In this document: piece by piece, positions 31,546 through 41,200 of the stretch
Position numbering within the stretch: the first letter of the stretch is position 1
How the letters are laid out: the number at the start of each line of letters is the position of its first letter
Origin: Parvibaculum sp.
GTDB lineage: Bacteria > Pseudomonadota > Alphaproteobacteria > Parvibaculales > Parvibaculaceae
NCBI RefSeq assembly: GCF_030694575.1
Contig: NZ_JAUYUS010000006.1
Span: forward strand, 1 to 41,775
Direction: 5' to 3'
Length of the DNA stretch: 41,775 bases
Position numbers and translations under genes: made by a program
Notes under the pieces: generated by a model
The model's database searches: none
Seen by the model: only the letters and a program-made list of their open reading frames with translations
What the model was told of the DNA's origin: nothing

Positions 31546-34107
31546 ATGACCAAGCCGCTCCCCGCCCCGAAGGAAGCCGAACCGCAAGGCGCCATCCTCC
31601 CGCCCGCCTTCACCCGTTGGTTCGAGGCGCGCGGCTGGCGCCCCCGCGCGCATCAGCTCGCCCTTGTCGGTCTCGCGCGCGAGAAGAAATCCGCGCTCCT
31701 CGTCGCGCCCACAGGCGCCGGCAAGACGCTCGCCGGCTTCCTCCCCACGCTGGTCGATCTCGCCACCAATCCGCGTAAAACCCGCAAGCTCCACACGCTC
31801 TATATCTCGCCGCTCAAGGCGCTCGCCGTCGACGTGAAGCGCAATCTCGAAATGCCCGTCGCCGAAATGGGCCTCGAAATCTCCATCGAAACCCGCACCG
31901 GCGACACGCCGCAGAACCGCCGCCTCCGCCAGCGCCGCGAGCCGCCCGACATATTGATGACGACGCCCGAGCAACTGGCGCTTCTCTTGTCCTATCCCGA
32001 CGCGAAGGATTTCTTCGGCGCGCTCGACTGCGTCGTGCTCGACGAACTGCACGCGCTGGCGAATTCCAAGCGCGGCGATCTTCTCGCGCTCGGCATCGCG
32101 CGTCTCTCCCGTCTCGCGCCGGGCCTCCGTCGCGTCGGCCTCTCCGCCACCGTCGCCGAGCCGGACGAGCTGCGCCGTTACCTCATGCCGCAACCGGCGG
32201 AAGGCGAGAGCTTCAGCGAAATCGTCGTCGCCCCGCCCGGCGCCGTACCGGAAATCGCCGTGCTGACGCCGATGGAGCCCGGCGCGGAGGAGGGCGGCGA
32301 GGCGCGCATTCCCTGGTCCGGCCATTCCGCGCGCCACGCGCTCCCCGCCGTCTACGAAGCGATCCGCGCCAACAGGATCGTCCTCGTCTTCGTCAACACG
32401 CGCAGTCAGGCCGAATTCGTCTTCCAGGAACTATGGCGCCTGAACGAAGACGCGCTCCCCATTGCGCTCCATCACGGCTCGCTCGCCGCCGAAGCGCGCC
32501 GCAAGGTCGAGGCCGCCATGTCGGCGGGCTCGCTCCGCGCCGTCGTCTGTACCTCCACCCTCGATCTCGGCATCGACTGGGGCGAGGTCGATCTCGTGGT
32601 GAACATGGGCGCACCGAAAGGAGCAAGCCGCCTCCTCCAGCGCATCGGCCGCGCCAATCACCGCCTCGACGAGCCGTCCCGCGCGCTGCTCGTCCCCGCA
32701 AACCGCTTCGAGGTGCTCGAATGCGAGGCCGCCCGCGCCGCCGCGCTGGAAGGCGCACAGGATGGCATGGTCGCGCGGTTGGGCGCGCTCGACGTTCTGG
32801 CGCAACACATCCTCGGCTGCGCCTGCTCCGAACCCTTCGACCCGGATGCGCTCTACGCGGAAGTAAAATCCGCCGCACCCTACCGCGCTCTCCCGCGTGA
32901 GGATTTCGGCAAGGTGGTCGATTTCGTCGCCACCGGCGGCTACGCGCTGAAAAACTACGACCGCTTCGCGCGCCTCCGCCCCAACGCGAAGCACGAAGGC
33001 GACATGCGGCTCCGCGCCGCCTCGCCCTCCGTCATCCAGCAATACCGCATGAATGTCGGCACCATCGTCGAAGCGCCGATGCTGAAAGTCCGCATGATCA
33101 AGAGCCGCGGCCGCCGCCCGGTGGGCAGCATGGGCGGGCGCTATTTGGGCGAGATCGAGGAATATTTCATCGATCAGTTGTCCCCCGGCGACACCTTCCT
33201 CTTCGCCGGCCATGTCCTCCGCTTCGAAGGCCTCGCCGAAACCGAAGCCCTCGTCACGAAGTCGAACGCCGCCGAGCCGATGATCCCGTCCTATTACGGC
33301 GGCAAGTTTCCGCTCTCGACCTATCTCGCCGCCCGCGTCCGTTCCATGCTCGCGCATCGCGAACAATGGTCGGCGCTGCCGCCGCAGGTCCGCGAATGGC
33401 TGGAAATTCAGGCCTGGCGTTCCGTCCTTCCCGGCGAACACAATTTGCTGGTCGAGTGCTTCCCGCGCGGCGACCGCTATTATCTCGTCTGCTATCCCTT
33501 CGAGGGCCGCCTCGCGCATCAGACGCTCGGCATGCTGCTCACCCGCCGCCTCGACCGCGCCGGCGCGCGGCCCCTGGGTTTCGTCGCCTCCGAATATTCG
33601 CTCGCCATCTGGTGCCTGCGCGATTCCGGCCTCATGCATGAGCGCCACGAATTGCCGCTCGGCGAACTCTTCGCCGAGGACATGCTGGGCGACGACCTCG
33701 ACGCATGGCTCGCCGAATCGAGCCTGCTGAAGCGCACCTTCCGCGATTGCGCCATAATATCGGGCCTCATCGAGCGCCGTTATCCCGGCATGGAAAAAAC
33801 CGGCCGCCAGGTCACCTTCTCCTCCGACCTCATCTACAACGTGCTCCGCGAGCACGAACCCGACCACATCCTGCTCCGCGCCACCTATAACGACGCGGCG
33901 ACCGGCCTCCTCGATGTCGGCCGCGTCGCCGAAATGCTGAAGCGCGTAAGGGGCCGCATCACATTGAAGCGCCTCGACCGCGTCTCGCCCTTGGCCGTCC
34001 CCGTCCTCCTCGACATCGGCAAGGTCCAGATCGACGGCGAAGCCAACGAAGCCTTGCTCGCGGAAGCGAGAGACAGTCTGATAGAAGAAGCGACAAGGCT
34101 GGTTTGA
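31546..34107 (+). CDS. Ligase-associated DEXH-box DNA helicase (Lhr-like)
   Basis: An 853-residue SF2 helicase. Walker A is APTGAGKT with K60, the DExH box is DELH at 166-169, motif III (LSATVAEPDELRRYL) and motif VI (RIGRANHRLDEPS) follow, and a long C-terminal part is typical of Lhr-like enzymes. Together with the next gene it forms the ligase-associated DNA-repair helicase/PdeM pair found in many proteobacteria. The ATP-dependent ligase and exonuclease genes that often accompany the pair are not in this window. ATG 31546 is chosen, but no Shine-Dalgarno precedes it (CTCTCCCCC), so the mRNA may be leaderless. Confidence 0.93.
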   Translation: MTKPLPAPKEAEPQGAILPPAFTRWFEARGWRPRAHQLALVGLAREKKSALLVAPTGAGKTLAGFLPTLVDLATNPRKTRKLHTLYISPLKALAVDVKRNLEMPVAEMGLEISIETRTGDTPQNRRLRQRREPPDILMTTPEQLALLLSYPDAKDFFGALDCVVLDELHALANSKRGDLLALGIARLSRLAPGLRRVGLSATVAEPDELRRYLMPQPAEGESFSEIVVAPPGAVPEIAVLTPMEPGAEEGGEARIPWSGHSARHALPAVYEAIRANRIVLVFVNTRSQAEFVFQELWRLNEDALPIALHHGSLAAEARRKVEAAMSAGSLRAVVCTSTLDLGIDWGEVDLVVNMGAPKGASRLLQRIGRANHRLDEPSRALLVPANRFEVLECEAARAAALEGAQDGMVARLGALDVLAQHILGCACSEPFDPDALYAEVKSAAPYRALPREDFGKVVDFVATGGYALKNYDRFARLRPNAKHEGDMRLRAASPSVIQQYRMNVGTIVEAPMLKVRMIKSRGRRPVGSMGGRYLGEIEEYFIDQLSPGDTFLFAGHVLRFEGLAETEALVTKSNAAEPMIPSYYGGKFPLSTYLAARVRSMLAHREQWSALPPQVREWLEIQAWRSVLPGEHNLLVECFPRGDRYYLVCYPFEGRLAHQTLGMLLTRRLDRAGARPLGFVASEYSLAIWCLRDSGLMHERHELPLGELFAEDMLGDDLDAWLAESSLLKRTFRDCAIISGLIERRYPGMEKTGRQVTFSSDLIYNVLREHEPDHILLRATYNDAATGLLDVGRVAEMLKRVRGRITLKRLDRVSPLAVPVLLDIGKVQIDGEANEALLAEARDSLIEEATRLV

Positions 34108-34131
34108 CCCGCTGCCTCTCGATAAATAGAA

Positions 34132-34163
34132 GTGTCACCCCGGCGGAAGCCGGGGCCCATGGG
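34132..34163 (+). repeat. Family-2 repeat (copy 5)
   Basis: GTGTCACCCCGGCGGAAGCC followed by GGGGCCCATGGG, after an A-rich prefix (GATAAATAGAA). It sits in the 77-bp gap between the helicase and pdeM genes of the repair pair. Confidence 0.75.
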
Positions 34164-34184
34164 CCTCTCGACGGGCACCGCTGA

Positions 34185-34901
34185 ATGTATGACCTGCAAG
34201 AAAAAGAACCCCGCATAGAAACGCAGCCCTCGCTCCGCGTCTGCGGCGTCACGCTCGGTCTCATGCCCGAAGGCGCGGGCTGGTGGTCGGACGAGCGCCT
34301 CCTCGTCGTCGCCGATCTCCATCTCGAAAAAGGCTCCGCCTTCGCCGCGCGGGGCATCGCGCTCCCGCCCTACGACACGCGCGCCACGCTCGCGCGCCTC
34401 GAAGCCCTCATTGAAAAATTGAAGCCGCGCACAATCGTCGCCCTCGGCGACAGCTTCCACGATCGCGCCGCCGCTTCGCGCATGGACGCATCCGACGCCG
34501 CGCATCTAACGCGCCTCGCCAAAAATCTCGACTGGGTCTGGATCGCCGGCAATCACGATCCCGTGCCGCCTCGCGAATTCGGCGGCACCGTCATGGAGGA
34601 ACTTCGCCTCGGCCCGCTCACCTTCCGTCACGAGCCGCAGGCCGCGCCCTCGACGGGCGAGGTCGCCGGCCATCTCCACCCCTGCGCCGCCGTCCGCGTC
34701 CGTGGCCGCCGCCTCCGCCGCCGCTGCTTCGCCTCCGACGGCACGAGACTTATCCTCCCCGCCTTCGGCGCCTATGCCGGCGGCCTCAACGTCCTCGACG
34801 TCGCTTACGAAAATCTTCTCCCCGGCTTCGACTTCCACGCCTGGATGATGGGCGCAAGAACGGTTATCCCCGTCTCCGCCCGCCGCCTCGAAGCAGATTG
34901 A
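34185..34901 (+). CDS. pdeM: Ligase-associated DNA-repair endonuclease/phosphoesterase PdeM
   Basis: A 238-residue metallophosphoesterase. The metal-binding motifs are D44-L-H46 (VVADLHLEKG), G88-D89-S-F-H92, GNHD with N123-H124-D125, and GHLHP with H163/H165. These enzymes act on DNA ends or phosphodiesters in the ligase-associated repair system. ATG 34185 starts MYDLQEKE; a second ATG at 34189 is out of frame. It is probably in the helicase operon despite the repeat in between. Confidence 0.93.
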   Translation: MYDLQEKEPRIETQPSLRVCGVTLGLMPEGAGWWSDERLLVVADLHLEKGSAFAARGIALPPYDTRATLARLEALIEKLKPRTIVALGDSFHDRAAASRMDASDAAHLTRLAKNLDWVWIAGNHDPVPPREFGGTVMEELRLGPLTFRHEPQAAPSTGEVAGHLHPCAAVRVRGRRLRRRCFASDGTRLILPAFGAYAGGLNVLDVAYENLLPGFDFHAWMMGARTVIPVSARRLEAD

Positions 34902-34952
34902 TCCGTAGACGGACAAAAATACTTGTCCCCACCCCCGGCGCGCTCACTCCCT

Positions 34953-35028
34953 ACCCTCCCCCTGAGGGAGGGCCTGCCCCGGACCCGATCCGGGGTCAAA
35001 ATTTGCACAGCAAATTTTGGGGAGGGGT
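34953..35028 (+). repeat. REP-like palindromic element (long form)
   Basis: ACCCTCCCCCTGAGGGAGGG, then CCCCGGACCCGATCCGGGG, then the stem AAAATTTGC-ACA-GCAAATTTT, closing GGGGAGGGGT. It lies between convergent pdeM and ccdA-type genes in a 248-bp gap with nothing else recognisable. Confidence 0.75.
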
Positions 35029-35149
35029 AAGCCGCAGGGCAGGGCGCCAAAACCGGGGATTACTTATTTCCCGCCACCCTGAAAATCCGTTGATGACATT
35101 TTCATGACAGTTCGATGACGGTCGCCCGAAAACCGGGGATAACCACACC

Positions 35150-35929
35150 TCAGCCGAGCGTTGCCAGCACCGGAAATGTCTCCAGAATGAAGATCGCGAT
35201 CCGCTCGAAATTGCCGGTCAGCATCATCGCTCCCGTCCCCGCCAGCAGCACGCCCGCGGCGATCTCCACCTTCCGCATATGCCGCCGGAACCGCGCCGCG
35301 AAACTGAGAAACCCGCGCACCGCAAATGCGGCAAGCAGAAAAGGAATACCGAGCCCCAGGGAATAGACCGTGAGCAGAGTAACGCCGGCGCTGAGACTCT
35401 CCTGCGCCGCCGCGATCGTCAGGATCGTCGCGAGAATGGGACCGATGCAAGGCGTCCATCCGAACGCGAAGGCAAGCCCCAGCAGATAGGGGCTCGCGAA
35501 CTGCATCAACGGGCTCCGCGCTTCCTCGCCCGTACCCGCAATATGAAACCGCGCCTCGCGATTGAGAAAGGCGATCCGGAACAATCCCATGTAATGCAAG
35601 CCGAACACGATGATGACCGCGCCCGCAATGCGCGACAGCACATCCTTGTGTTCGAGAATGAAAGGATTGATCGCGCTGGCGCTCGCCCCGAGCGCCACGA
35701 AGATCGTTGTGAAACCGAGAACGAAGCCCACGGCGCCGAGCGCCACGCGCCGCGTCAGCCCTTCCGACGCCAGCGGCTTTCCCTGTTCGTCCTCGCGCGT
35801 CAGTTCCTCGAGCGACGTCCCCGCGATGAAACAAAGATAGGCCGGCACCAGCGGCAACACGCAAGGCGACAGAAAACTGATAAGGCCGCCAAGCGCCGCG
35901 GCGGCATATGAAAGTTCGAGCGTCGCCAT
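35150..35929 (-). CDS. CcdA-type cytochrome c biogenesis / thiol-electron transfer protein
   Basis: A 259-residue inner-membrane protein with about six helices and two key cysteines: C23 in FLSPCVLPL and C161 in GWTPCIGPI. CcdA/DsbD-type proteins carry electrons from cytoplasmic thioredoxin to periplasmic partners. No partner thioredoxin (ResA/TlpA/CcmG) is adjacent; it ends the TSUP-TIGR02186-hotdog operon, 27 bp after the hotdog gene. This may link sulfur-compound handling to periplasmic thiol redox. Confidence 0.92.
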   Translation of the reverse strand: MATLELSYAAAALGGLISFLSPCVLPLVPAYLCFIAGTSLEELTREDEQGKPLASEGLTRRVALGAVGFVLGFTTIFVALGASASAINPFILEHKDVLSRIAGAVIIVFGLHYMGLFRIAFLNREARFHIAGTGEEARSPLMQFASPYLLGLAFAFGWTPCIGPILATILTIAAAQESLSAGVTLLTVYSLGLGIPFLLAAFAVRGFLSFAARFRRHMRKVEIAAGVLLAGTGAMMLTGNFERIAIFILETFPVLATLG

Positions 35930-35956
35930 TTGTCCTTCGTCTTTCGAGCGCGCAGT

Positions 35957-36373
35957 CTACCTTGGATAGAGGATCATCTGGGTGCAGCGAAAGAGGGCGA
36001 TGGTGCGGTCTTTCGTCTCGTTTCGCACTTCGACATCCCAGACATGCGTGCTTTTCCCGCGATGCGCCGGCACCGCGCGCCCCGTCACGACTTCGCCTTC
36101 CTTCGCGGAGCCGAGAAAATTCGTCTTCAGTTCGACCGTCGTGAAGCTCGCGCCCTCCGGCAGGTTCGGCGACATGCCTGCCGCGCAGAGCCAGTCCGCC
36201 AGCGTGATGACGACCGGCGCCCACAGAAAACCCGTCCCCGCGACGACCGGTTCCGTTACCGTCATCCTGCCGGTAACGAGTTCCGGCTCGCAGATTTCAA
36301 GCTCGACGCCGACAAGTCCCGGATGCTTGTGCCGCGCGAATTCGTTGAGCCGTGCCACTCTCTCTTGCGACAT
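35957..36373 (-). CDS. Hotdog-fold thioesterase (PaaI-like)
   Basis: A 138-residue protein that fits the PaaI/hotdog length and fold: GVELEICEPELVTGRMTVTEP, then PVVITLADWLCAAG in place of the HGG turn, TTVELKTNFLGSAKEGEV and a C-terminal beta strand. The acidic residue of the catalytic turn is D in LADW. It is the third paralogue in this window. It sits 15 bp downstream of the TIGR02186 gene and 27 bp upstream of the ccdA-type gene in one operon. The substrate is unknown. Confidence 0.82.
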   Translation of the reverse strand: MSQERVARLNEFARHKHPGLVGVELEICEPELVTGRMTVTEPVVAGTGFLWAPVVITLADWLCAAGMSPNLPEGASFTTVELKTNFLGSAKEGEVVTGRAVPAHRGKSTHVWDVEVRNETKDRTIALFRCTQMILYPR

Positions 36374-36388
36374 GTTTTTACATCCCCC

Positions 36389-37177
36389 TTATCGCCGGTT
36401 CATCACGGCGGAAGCGAGCCACCCTGCAAATGCCGCGACGAGCACCGCGATCAATCCGTAGAGAAGCGGGTCGCTATGCGCCATGCGGAAAATGAAACGC
36501 TCCACGCCGCGCTTGTCGATATAGAGCGGCGACGAAATCGTATCGACGATTTCGCCGTCCTGCAGCAGGTAGACCTTCGCCGTGTAAAGCCCCACCGGCA
36601 CATTCGCGGGAATGTTCACCGTCGCGCGGAAAAGCGTTTGCCCGAGAAAGGTCACGCCGCCCGGCACGTTGATATAGAGCCCGTCGCGGCGCTTGTTGCG
36701 GATAAGCGCTTTCCAGAAGGCAGTCTCTTCGTCCGGCGGCAGGATCTGCACGGTACCGTCGATGGAGCGCGCCGTCGGCGCCCCCGGTCCGATATTCTCG
36801 ATGCCGATGCGCAGCGCTTTCAGCGTGTCCGCCGCCGCCGTCACTTCGAGCGGCCGCGTGCTCGCGATGGCGTAATAGCCGGGCACATTCGGATAGGTCA
36901 CGGAATCGTGGTTCACCCAGACGCCCGCCACTCTCTCCTTCCGCCGCACCATCACCGGCCGCACCGGTCCCTGCACCACGACGACGACGTCGCGGTTGAG
37001 TGCCCGCGTGCCGGGCGTCCGCGCCTCCACCGCGCCGAACAGAAGTATCTGCGTGCCGGTGAAGTTCGAGCGGATGGCGATCTGGTGTTCGGACAGGTCC
37101 GTGACAAGCTGGTCCGCGCGCGCCGCGCCCGTGAATGCGACAAGCATGAGAAGAAACGCCGCCGCCCGCCGCATCAT
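36389..37177 (-). CDS. TIGR02186 family membrane-anchored protein
   Basis: A 262-residue protein with a signal peptide (MMRRAAAFLLMLVAFTGAARA, cleaved near 21), a beta-rich periplasmic part with HQIAIRSNFTGTQILLFGAV and PTARSIDGTVQILPPDE, and one C-terminal helix (LLYGLIAVLVAAFAGWLASAVM) anchoring it in the inner membrane. This matches the alphaproteobacterial TIGR02186 family, whose members regularly sit beside TSUP exporters. The start overlaps the TSUP stop by 4 bp (37174-37177). Function unknown, probably an accessory to the transporter. Confidence 0.88.
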   Translation of the reverse strand: MMRRAAAFLLMLVAFTGAARADQLVTDLSEHQIAIRSNFTGTQILLFGAVEARTPGTRALNRDVVVVVQGPVRPVMVRRKERVAGVWVNHDSVTYPNVPGYYAIASTRPLEVTAAADTLKALRIGIENIGPGAPTARSIDGTVQILPPDEETAFWKALIRNKRRDGLYINVPGGVTFLGQTLFRATVNIPANVPVGLYTAKVYLLQDGEIVDTISSPLYIDKRGVERFIFRMAHSDPLLYGLIAVLVAAFAGWLASAVMNRR

Positions 37178-38097
37178 GGAAGCGGCTCCACTTCGATGAT
37201 GGAATAGAGATCCGGCGGCGTCGAAATGAGGTCGTAGCCGAGCCGAAGCCCGATCAGCATCAGGATCGCCGCCAGCAGCGCGCGCAATTGTTCCGCCGGC
37301 ATCTTCTCCGCCGCGCGCACGCCGTATTGCGCGCCGATGACGCCGCCGACGACAAGCAGGAATCCGAGCACGATGTCGACGGCCTGGTTCTCGGTGGCAT
37401 GCATCACGCCCGTCAGCGCCGCCACGAAGACGATCTGGAAAAACGACGTTCCGATGACGACATTGGTCGGCATCCGCAACAGATAGATCATCGCCGGGAT
37501 CATGATGAAGCCGCCGCCGACGCCCATGATGGCCGACAGCACGCCGACGAAAAATCCGACGAGAACGGGCGGGATCACGCTGATATAGAGTTTCGAGCGG
37601 CGGAACCGCGCCTTGAAGGGCAGGCCGTGGATCCAGCTGTGATGTCCGCCGCGCCGCGCCGGTTGCGCGCCGCCCCGCGCCGCGCGGATCGCGCGCACGC
37701 TTTCCACCATCATCATCACGCCGATGACGCTCAGCAAAAGCACATACGCGATGGAGATGGTGAGGTCGATCTGGCCGATGGCCGTCAGCACCTTGAAGAG
37801 ATAGATGCCGCTCAACGATCCGACGATGCCGCCGGCCAGCAACACACCGCCCATCTTGAAGTCGATGGATTTGCGCGTGAAATGCGCGAGTGCCCCGGTG
37901 ACGGACGAGGCGACGACCTGCGTCGTCTGCGTGCCCACGGCGACGGCGGGCGGAATGCCGAGGAAAATCAGAAGCGGTGTCATGAGAAAGCCGCCGCCGA
38001 TGCCGAACATGCCGGAGAGAAAGCCGACAGTCGCGCCCATGGCGAGAATGGTCAGGATGTTGACCGGCAACTCGGCGATCGGAAGGTAGATCTGCAT
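37174..38097 (-). CDS. TSUP family transporter (TauE/SafE-type)
   Basis: A 307-residue membrane protein with about eight helices and two inverted halves marked by GMFGIGGGFLMTPLL and IMGVGGGFIMIPAMI. The family exports or imports sulfite, sulfoacetate or other anions. It leads the TSUP-TIGR02186-hotdog-ccdA operon, with 4-bp, 15-bp and 27-bp spacings, and so is probably the transport partner of TIGR02186. The substrate is not readable from sequence. Confidence 0.93.
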   Translation of the reverse strand: MQIYLPIAELPVNILTILAMGATVGFLSGMFGIGGGFLMTPLLIFLGIPPAVAVGTQTTQVVASSVTGALAHFTRKSIDFKMGGVLLAGGIVGSLSGIYLFKVLTAIGQIDLTISIAYVLLLSVIGVMMMVESVRAIRAARGGAQPARRGGHHSWIHGLPFKARFRRSKLYISVIPPVLVGFFVGVLSAIMGVGGGFIMIPAMIYLLRMPTNVVIGTSFFQIVFVAALTGVMHATENQAVDIVLGFLLVVGGVIGAQYGVRAAEKMPAEQLRALLAAILMLIGLRLGYDLISTPPDLYSIIEVEPLP

Positions 38098-38163
38098 GTC
38101 GCGCGCGGCTCCGGCTGCCGGAGACCCTCAGGACCGGAAAGTCGCCCTGAAAAGGAATGAACG

Positions 38164-38196
38164 GGAATTGGGGTAGCACGTCCCCCCGCCAATTCC
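38164..38196 (-). terminator. Possible terminator downstream of the PodJ-like gene
   Basis: An inverted repeat, GGAATTGG (38164-38171) with CCAATTCC (38189-38196), lies after the PodJ-like stop, preceded by a second hairpin (GGCGCC...GGCGCC, 38206-38223). On the minus strand a short T-rich run (TTCCTTTTC) follows. There is no proper U-tract, so confidence is low. Confidence 0.35.
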
Positions 38197-38228
38197 TAGC
38201 ATGCCGGCGCCGGATCGGGCGCCGAAGG

Positions 38229-41200
38229 CTAGCTGAGCGTCGCTTCCAGCGACGCCAGCGTCTCGCGCGTCACCGTTCCTGTTGTCTCCAGCCCTTCGGT
38301 GAGCTGATATTCCAGTATGGCGTCCCGCGTGCGCGGGCCCATCAATCCGTCCGGCGATCCGGCGTCGTAGCCGAGCCGGTTGAGAAGCTCCTGCGCCCGC
38401 GCGATGTCGGCCCGCGAGGCGGGTCCGTTCGCCGTCGTCGCGCCTTCAAGCGAGGAGACCTCCCAGCTCTTCAGCGAGCTCACATCGCCATTCGCCATCG
38501 GGTCGGGCGTCTTCGCGCGCCACGTGCCGGAGGCGATTTTCGCGCGCGCCAGATCGTCGGCGCTCATCTCCGTGGCAATGGCGTCGCGCTTCGCGGCCGC
38601 GCCCTTGTCGCCGCCCTTCGCGGCGATGTCGAGCCACTTGTAGGCCTCCACCGGGTTCTTCTCGATGCCGAGCCCGCGTTCGTTCAGGATCGCGAGATTG
38701 TACTGGCTGTCACCAAGCCCGAAATCCGCCGCTTGCGTAAACCAGCGCGACGCGGTTTCGAAATCCTGCGCCGTGCCGCGTCCCTCGGCATGGATGACGG
38801 CGAGGTTGTGCATCGCCTTCACATTGCCGCCCGAAGCTGCCTTCTCGTACCAGTCGCGCGCCTTCGCGTCGTCCTGCGGCACGCCGCGGCCTTTTTCATA
38901 CTGGGTGGCAAGCCGGTATTGCGCGATGGTGAGGCCTTGGCCGGCGGCGCGCTCGAACCATCGCGCCGCTTCGGACATGTCCTGTGTCACGCCTTCGCCA
39001 TTGGCATAGCGCTGGCCGACTTCGTATTGCGCAGCCGCGTCGCCGCCCCGCGCCGCATCCATCAGCGTCACCTTGGCAGGCTCCATCGGCGCCGCGTCCA
39101 CGGGCGTCGAAGGGGCTGGCGTCAGCGAGGGTGCCGGCGTCAGCGAGGCCTGTCCCGCCGGTGTGCCGGCGGAAGGCTGCGCCGCTGCCGGAACATTCGC
39201 CGCAGGTGTCTTGGGTGCCGGCACCAATGCGTCGTCGGGCATGACGGGCACATCCGTCGACGCGTCGGTTGAAGGCGTCGACGCCGGAGCCGTGGCGGCG
39301 CTTGCAGCCGCGTCGCTGGTTCCGGCGTCTTCCGGATTGGCCTCCGGGATGTTCGGCTTCACCGGCTGGCTGTCGAGAACGGTCGGCCGGGTGCTGCCTG
39401 GATTGTCGATGCCGCTCACAGGGGAAAGGGGTGCGGCACTCTCTTTCAGCATCGCATAGGCGCCCGCGAGAACGGCAAGCACCACGAAGCTCGCGGCTAC
39501 GGCGAGAACGAGTTTCCGGCGGCGGCCTTCACTGCCGTCCTGCGCGGAGAACCGTGCTGAAGATTCCGCGAAGCCCGTTGCCGGCGCCGCGCCATAGTAA
39601 GGCTCCTGCCGCCCGGTGCTGCCGCCTTCCGCGGCTGCCTGGGCTGCGCGTCGTGCCGCGGCAAGAAAGTCGCTTGCCGCCCGCTGGCCGGCATTCTGCA
39701 TCGGCTCCACCGGGTCGGGCGGAATGATGCCGTCGTCCACTTGGCCGCGCATCTGCGCGTCGCCGTTGAAATCGTCATCGTAAGGATCGGGCCTTGTCTC
39801 CGTCGCGAAGGGCGGCGGGCTGGCTTCCTCGAAGGAGTGGTCTTCCCGTGCCGTCCGCTCGTAAGGCGGGGGCGGCGCTTCGTAGGGCGGCGGCGCGGCA
39901 ACGCTCGGTGCCGAGCGCTCCGCCTCGTACTGGCGGCCCCAGTCGCTCGGACCGAAAGACGGCCCGAGATTGCCGCCCATGCTCGGGTTCATCATCTGCG
40001 GCGCATCGAAGTTCATGCCGTATCCCGGCCCGGCGGGCGGAAAGCCGGCGGCGAGGGCGCCCACATTGAGCTGCGGCGACAGGGCGGCCTGCGCCTTCAC
40101 CGCTTTCGTTTCCTTTTCGAGCTGGCCGAGCCGGTTCGTCATGCGCTCGATCATCGCCTGCAGCGATGAAAGCGCCTCGCGGTCGCGGCTCTCGGTCGCC
40201 GTCAGGTTCTCGCCGATACCGGCAATGGCGCGCTCGACCGTCTGCGCGGCTTCCACCGTCAACTGCTCATTGTGCTGCAGCCGCTGCGCCATCTGTTCGA
40301 GCCGCTGCGCGAGTGCGTCGGGAATATGCGTGCGATGGGAAACGTCGATCTCTTCGATCTTGCGGACGATGCTCGAAACCGTCGTCTCCAGCGCCTTTGC
40401 CGTTTCGTCGCCGCGCCGTTCCGTTTGCTCGATGCGTGCCGAAATCTGTTCGATGCTCTTCTGCAGCCGGTCGATGGTGGCGCGCTGGTTTTCCGCGTTC
40501 GATTTCTCCTCGATCGCCTTCAGCGCCGCCTCCACGGCCTGCGAGCCGATCCCGCCGACGCCCGTCTCCATCTTCTCCATGCGGGTCGCGAGCTGCATCA
40601 GCGTGTCTTCGAGCGCGCGGGCGCGCTTCTTCGCCTCCTCGCGTTCGGATTCCTGTTCCGCGTTTTCGATGCGGTGCGAGAGCGATGCGAGCGACTGGCG
40701 TATTTCGATCAGCGTCTCGTCCGTCCGGCGCTCGGTCGCGTCGAGATGGTCGACGACGGCGTTCATGGCTTTCTCGAGCGTCTGGATCGCGCGCGCGTCT
40801 TCCGGGCGAAGCCCGCCGCGGCTGCGCTCCGCGCGCTCCATGCGTTCGCCGAGCTGCTGCAGCTTGCGCTCCAGCGGATCGGGCGATCTCGCTTCGGAAT
40901 ACCTGTCGTCCATGTCGTGCTCCGACCCGTCGATGCGCGCGGCGAGATGTCCCACCGTCGCTTCCAGCTTGCGCGTCATCTCCGCAGTCCGCCGTTCGCT
41001 GCTGTCCACCCGCTGCACGAGTTCCCGCACGGCTTCGGCCACGGGGCCGAGATCGATCTTGGGTTCGGGTATCGCGATGCCGGGCGCCGACTGGTGCGGC
41101 GGGGTGTAGTGGGCATGAGATGCCATGATGGACTCCTCCTGCTGCCCCACTTCGTCGGTCCCCGTATCCATGATGACCTGGTTCAGCCACGCCCCAAGCG

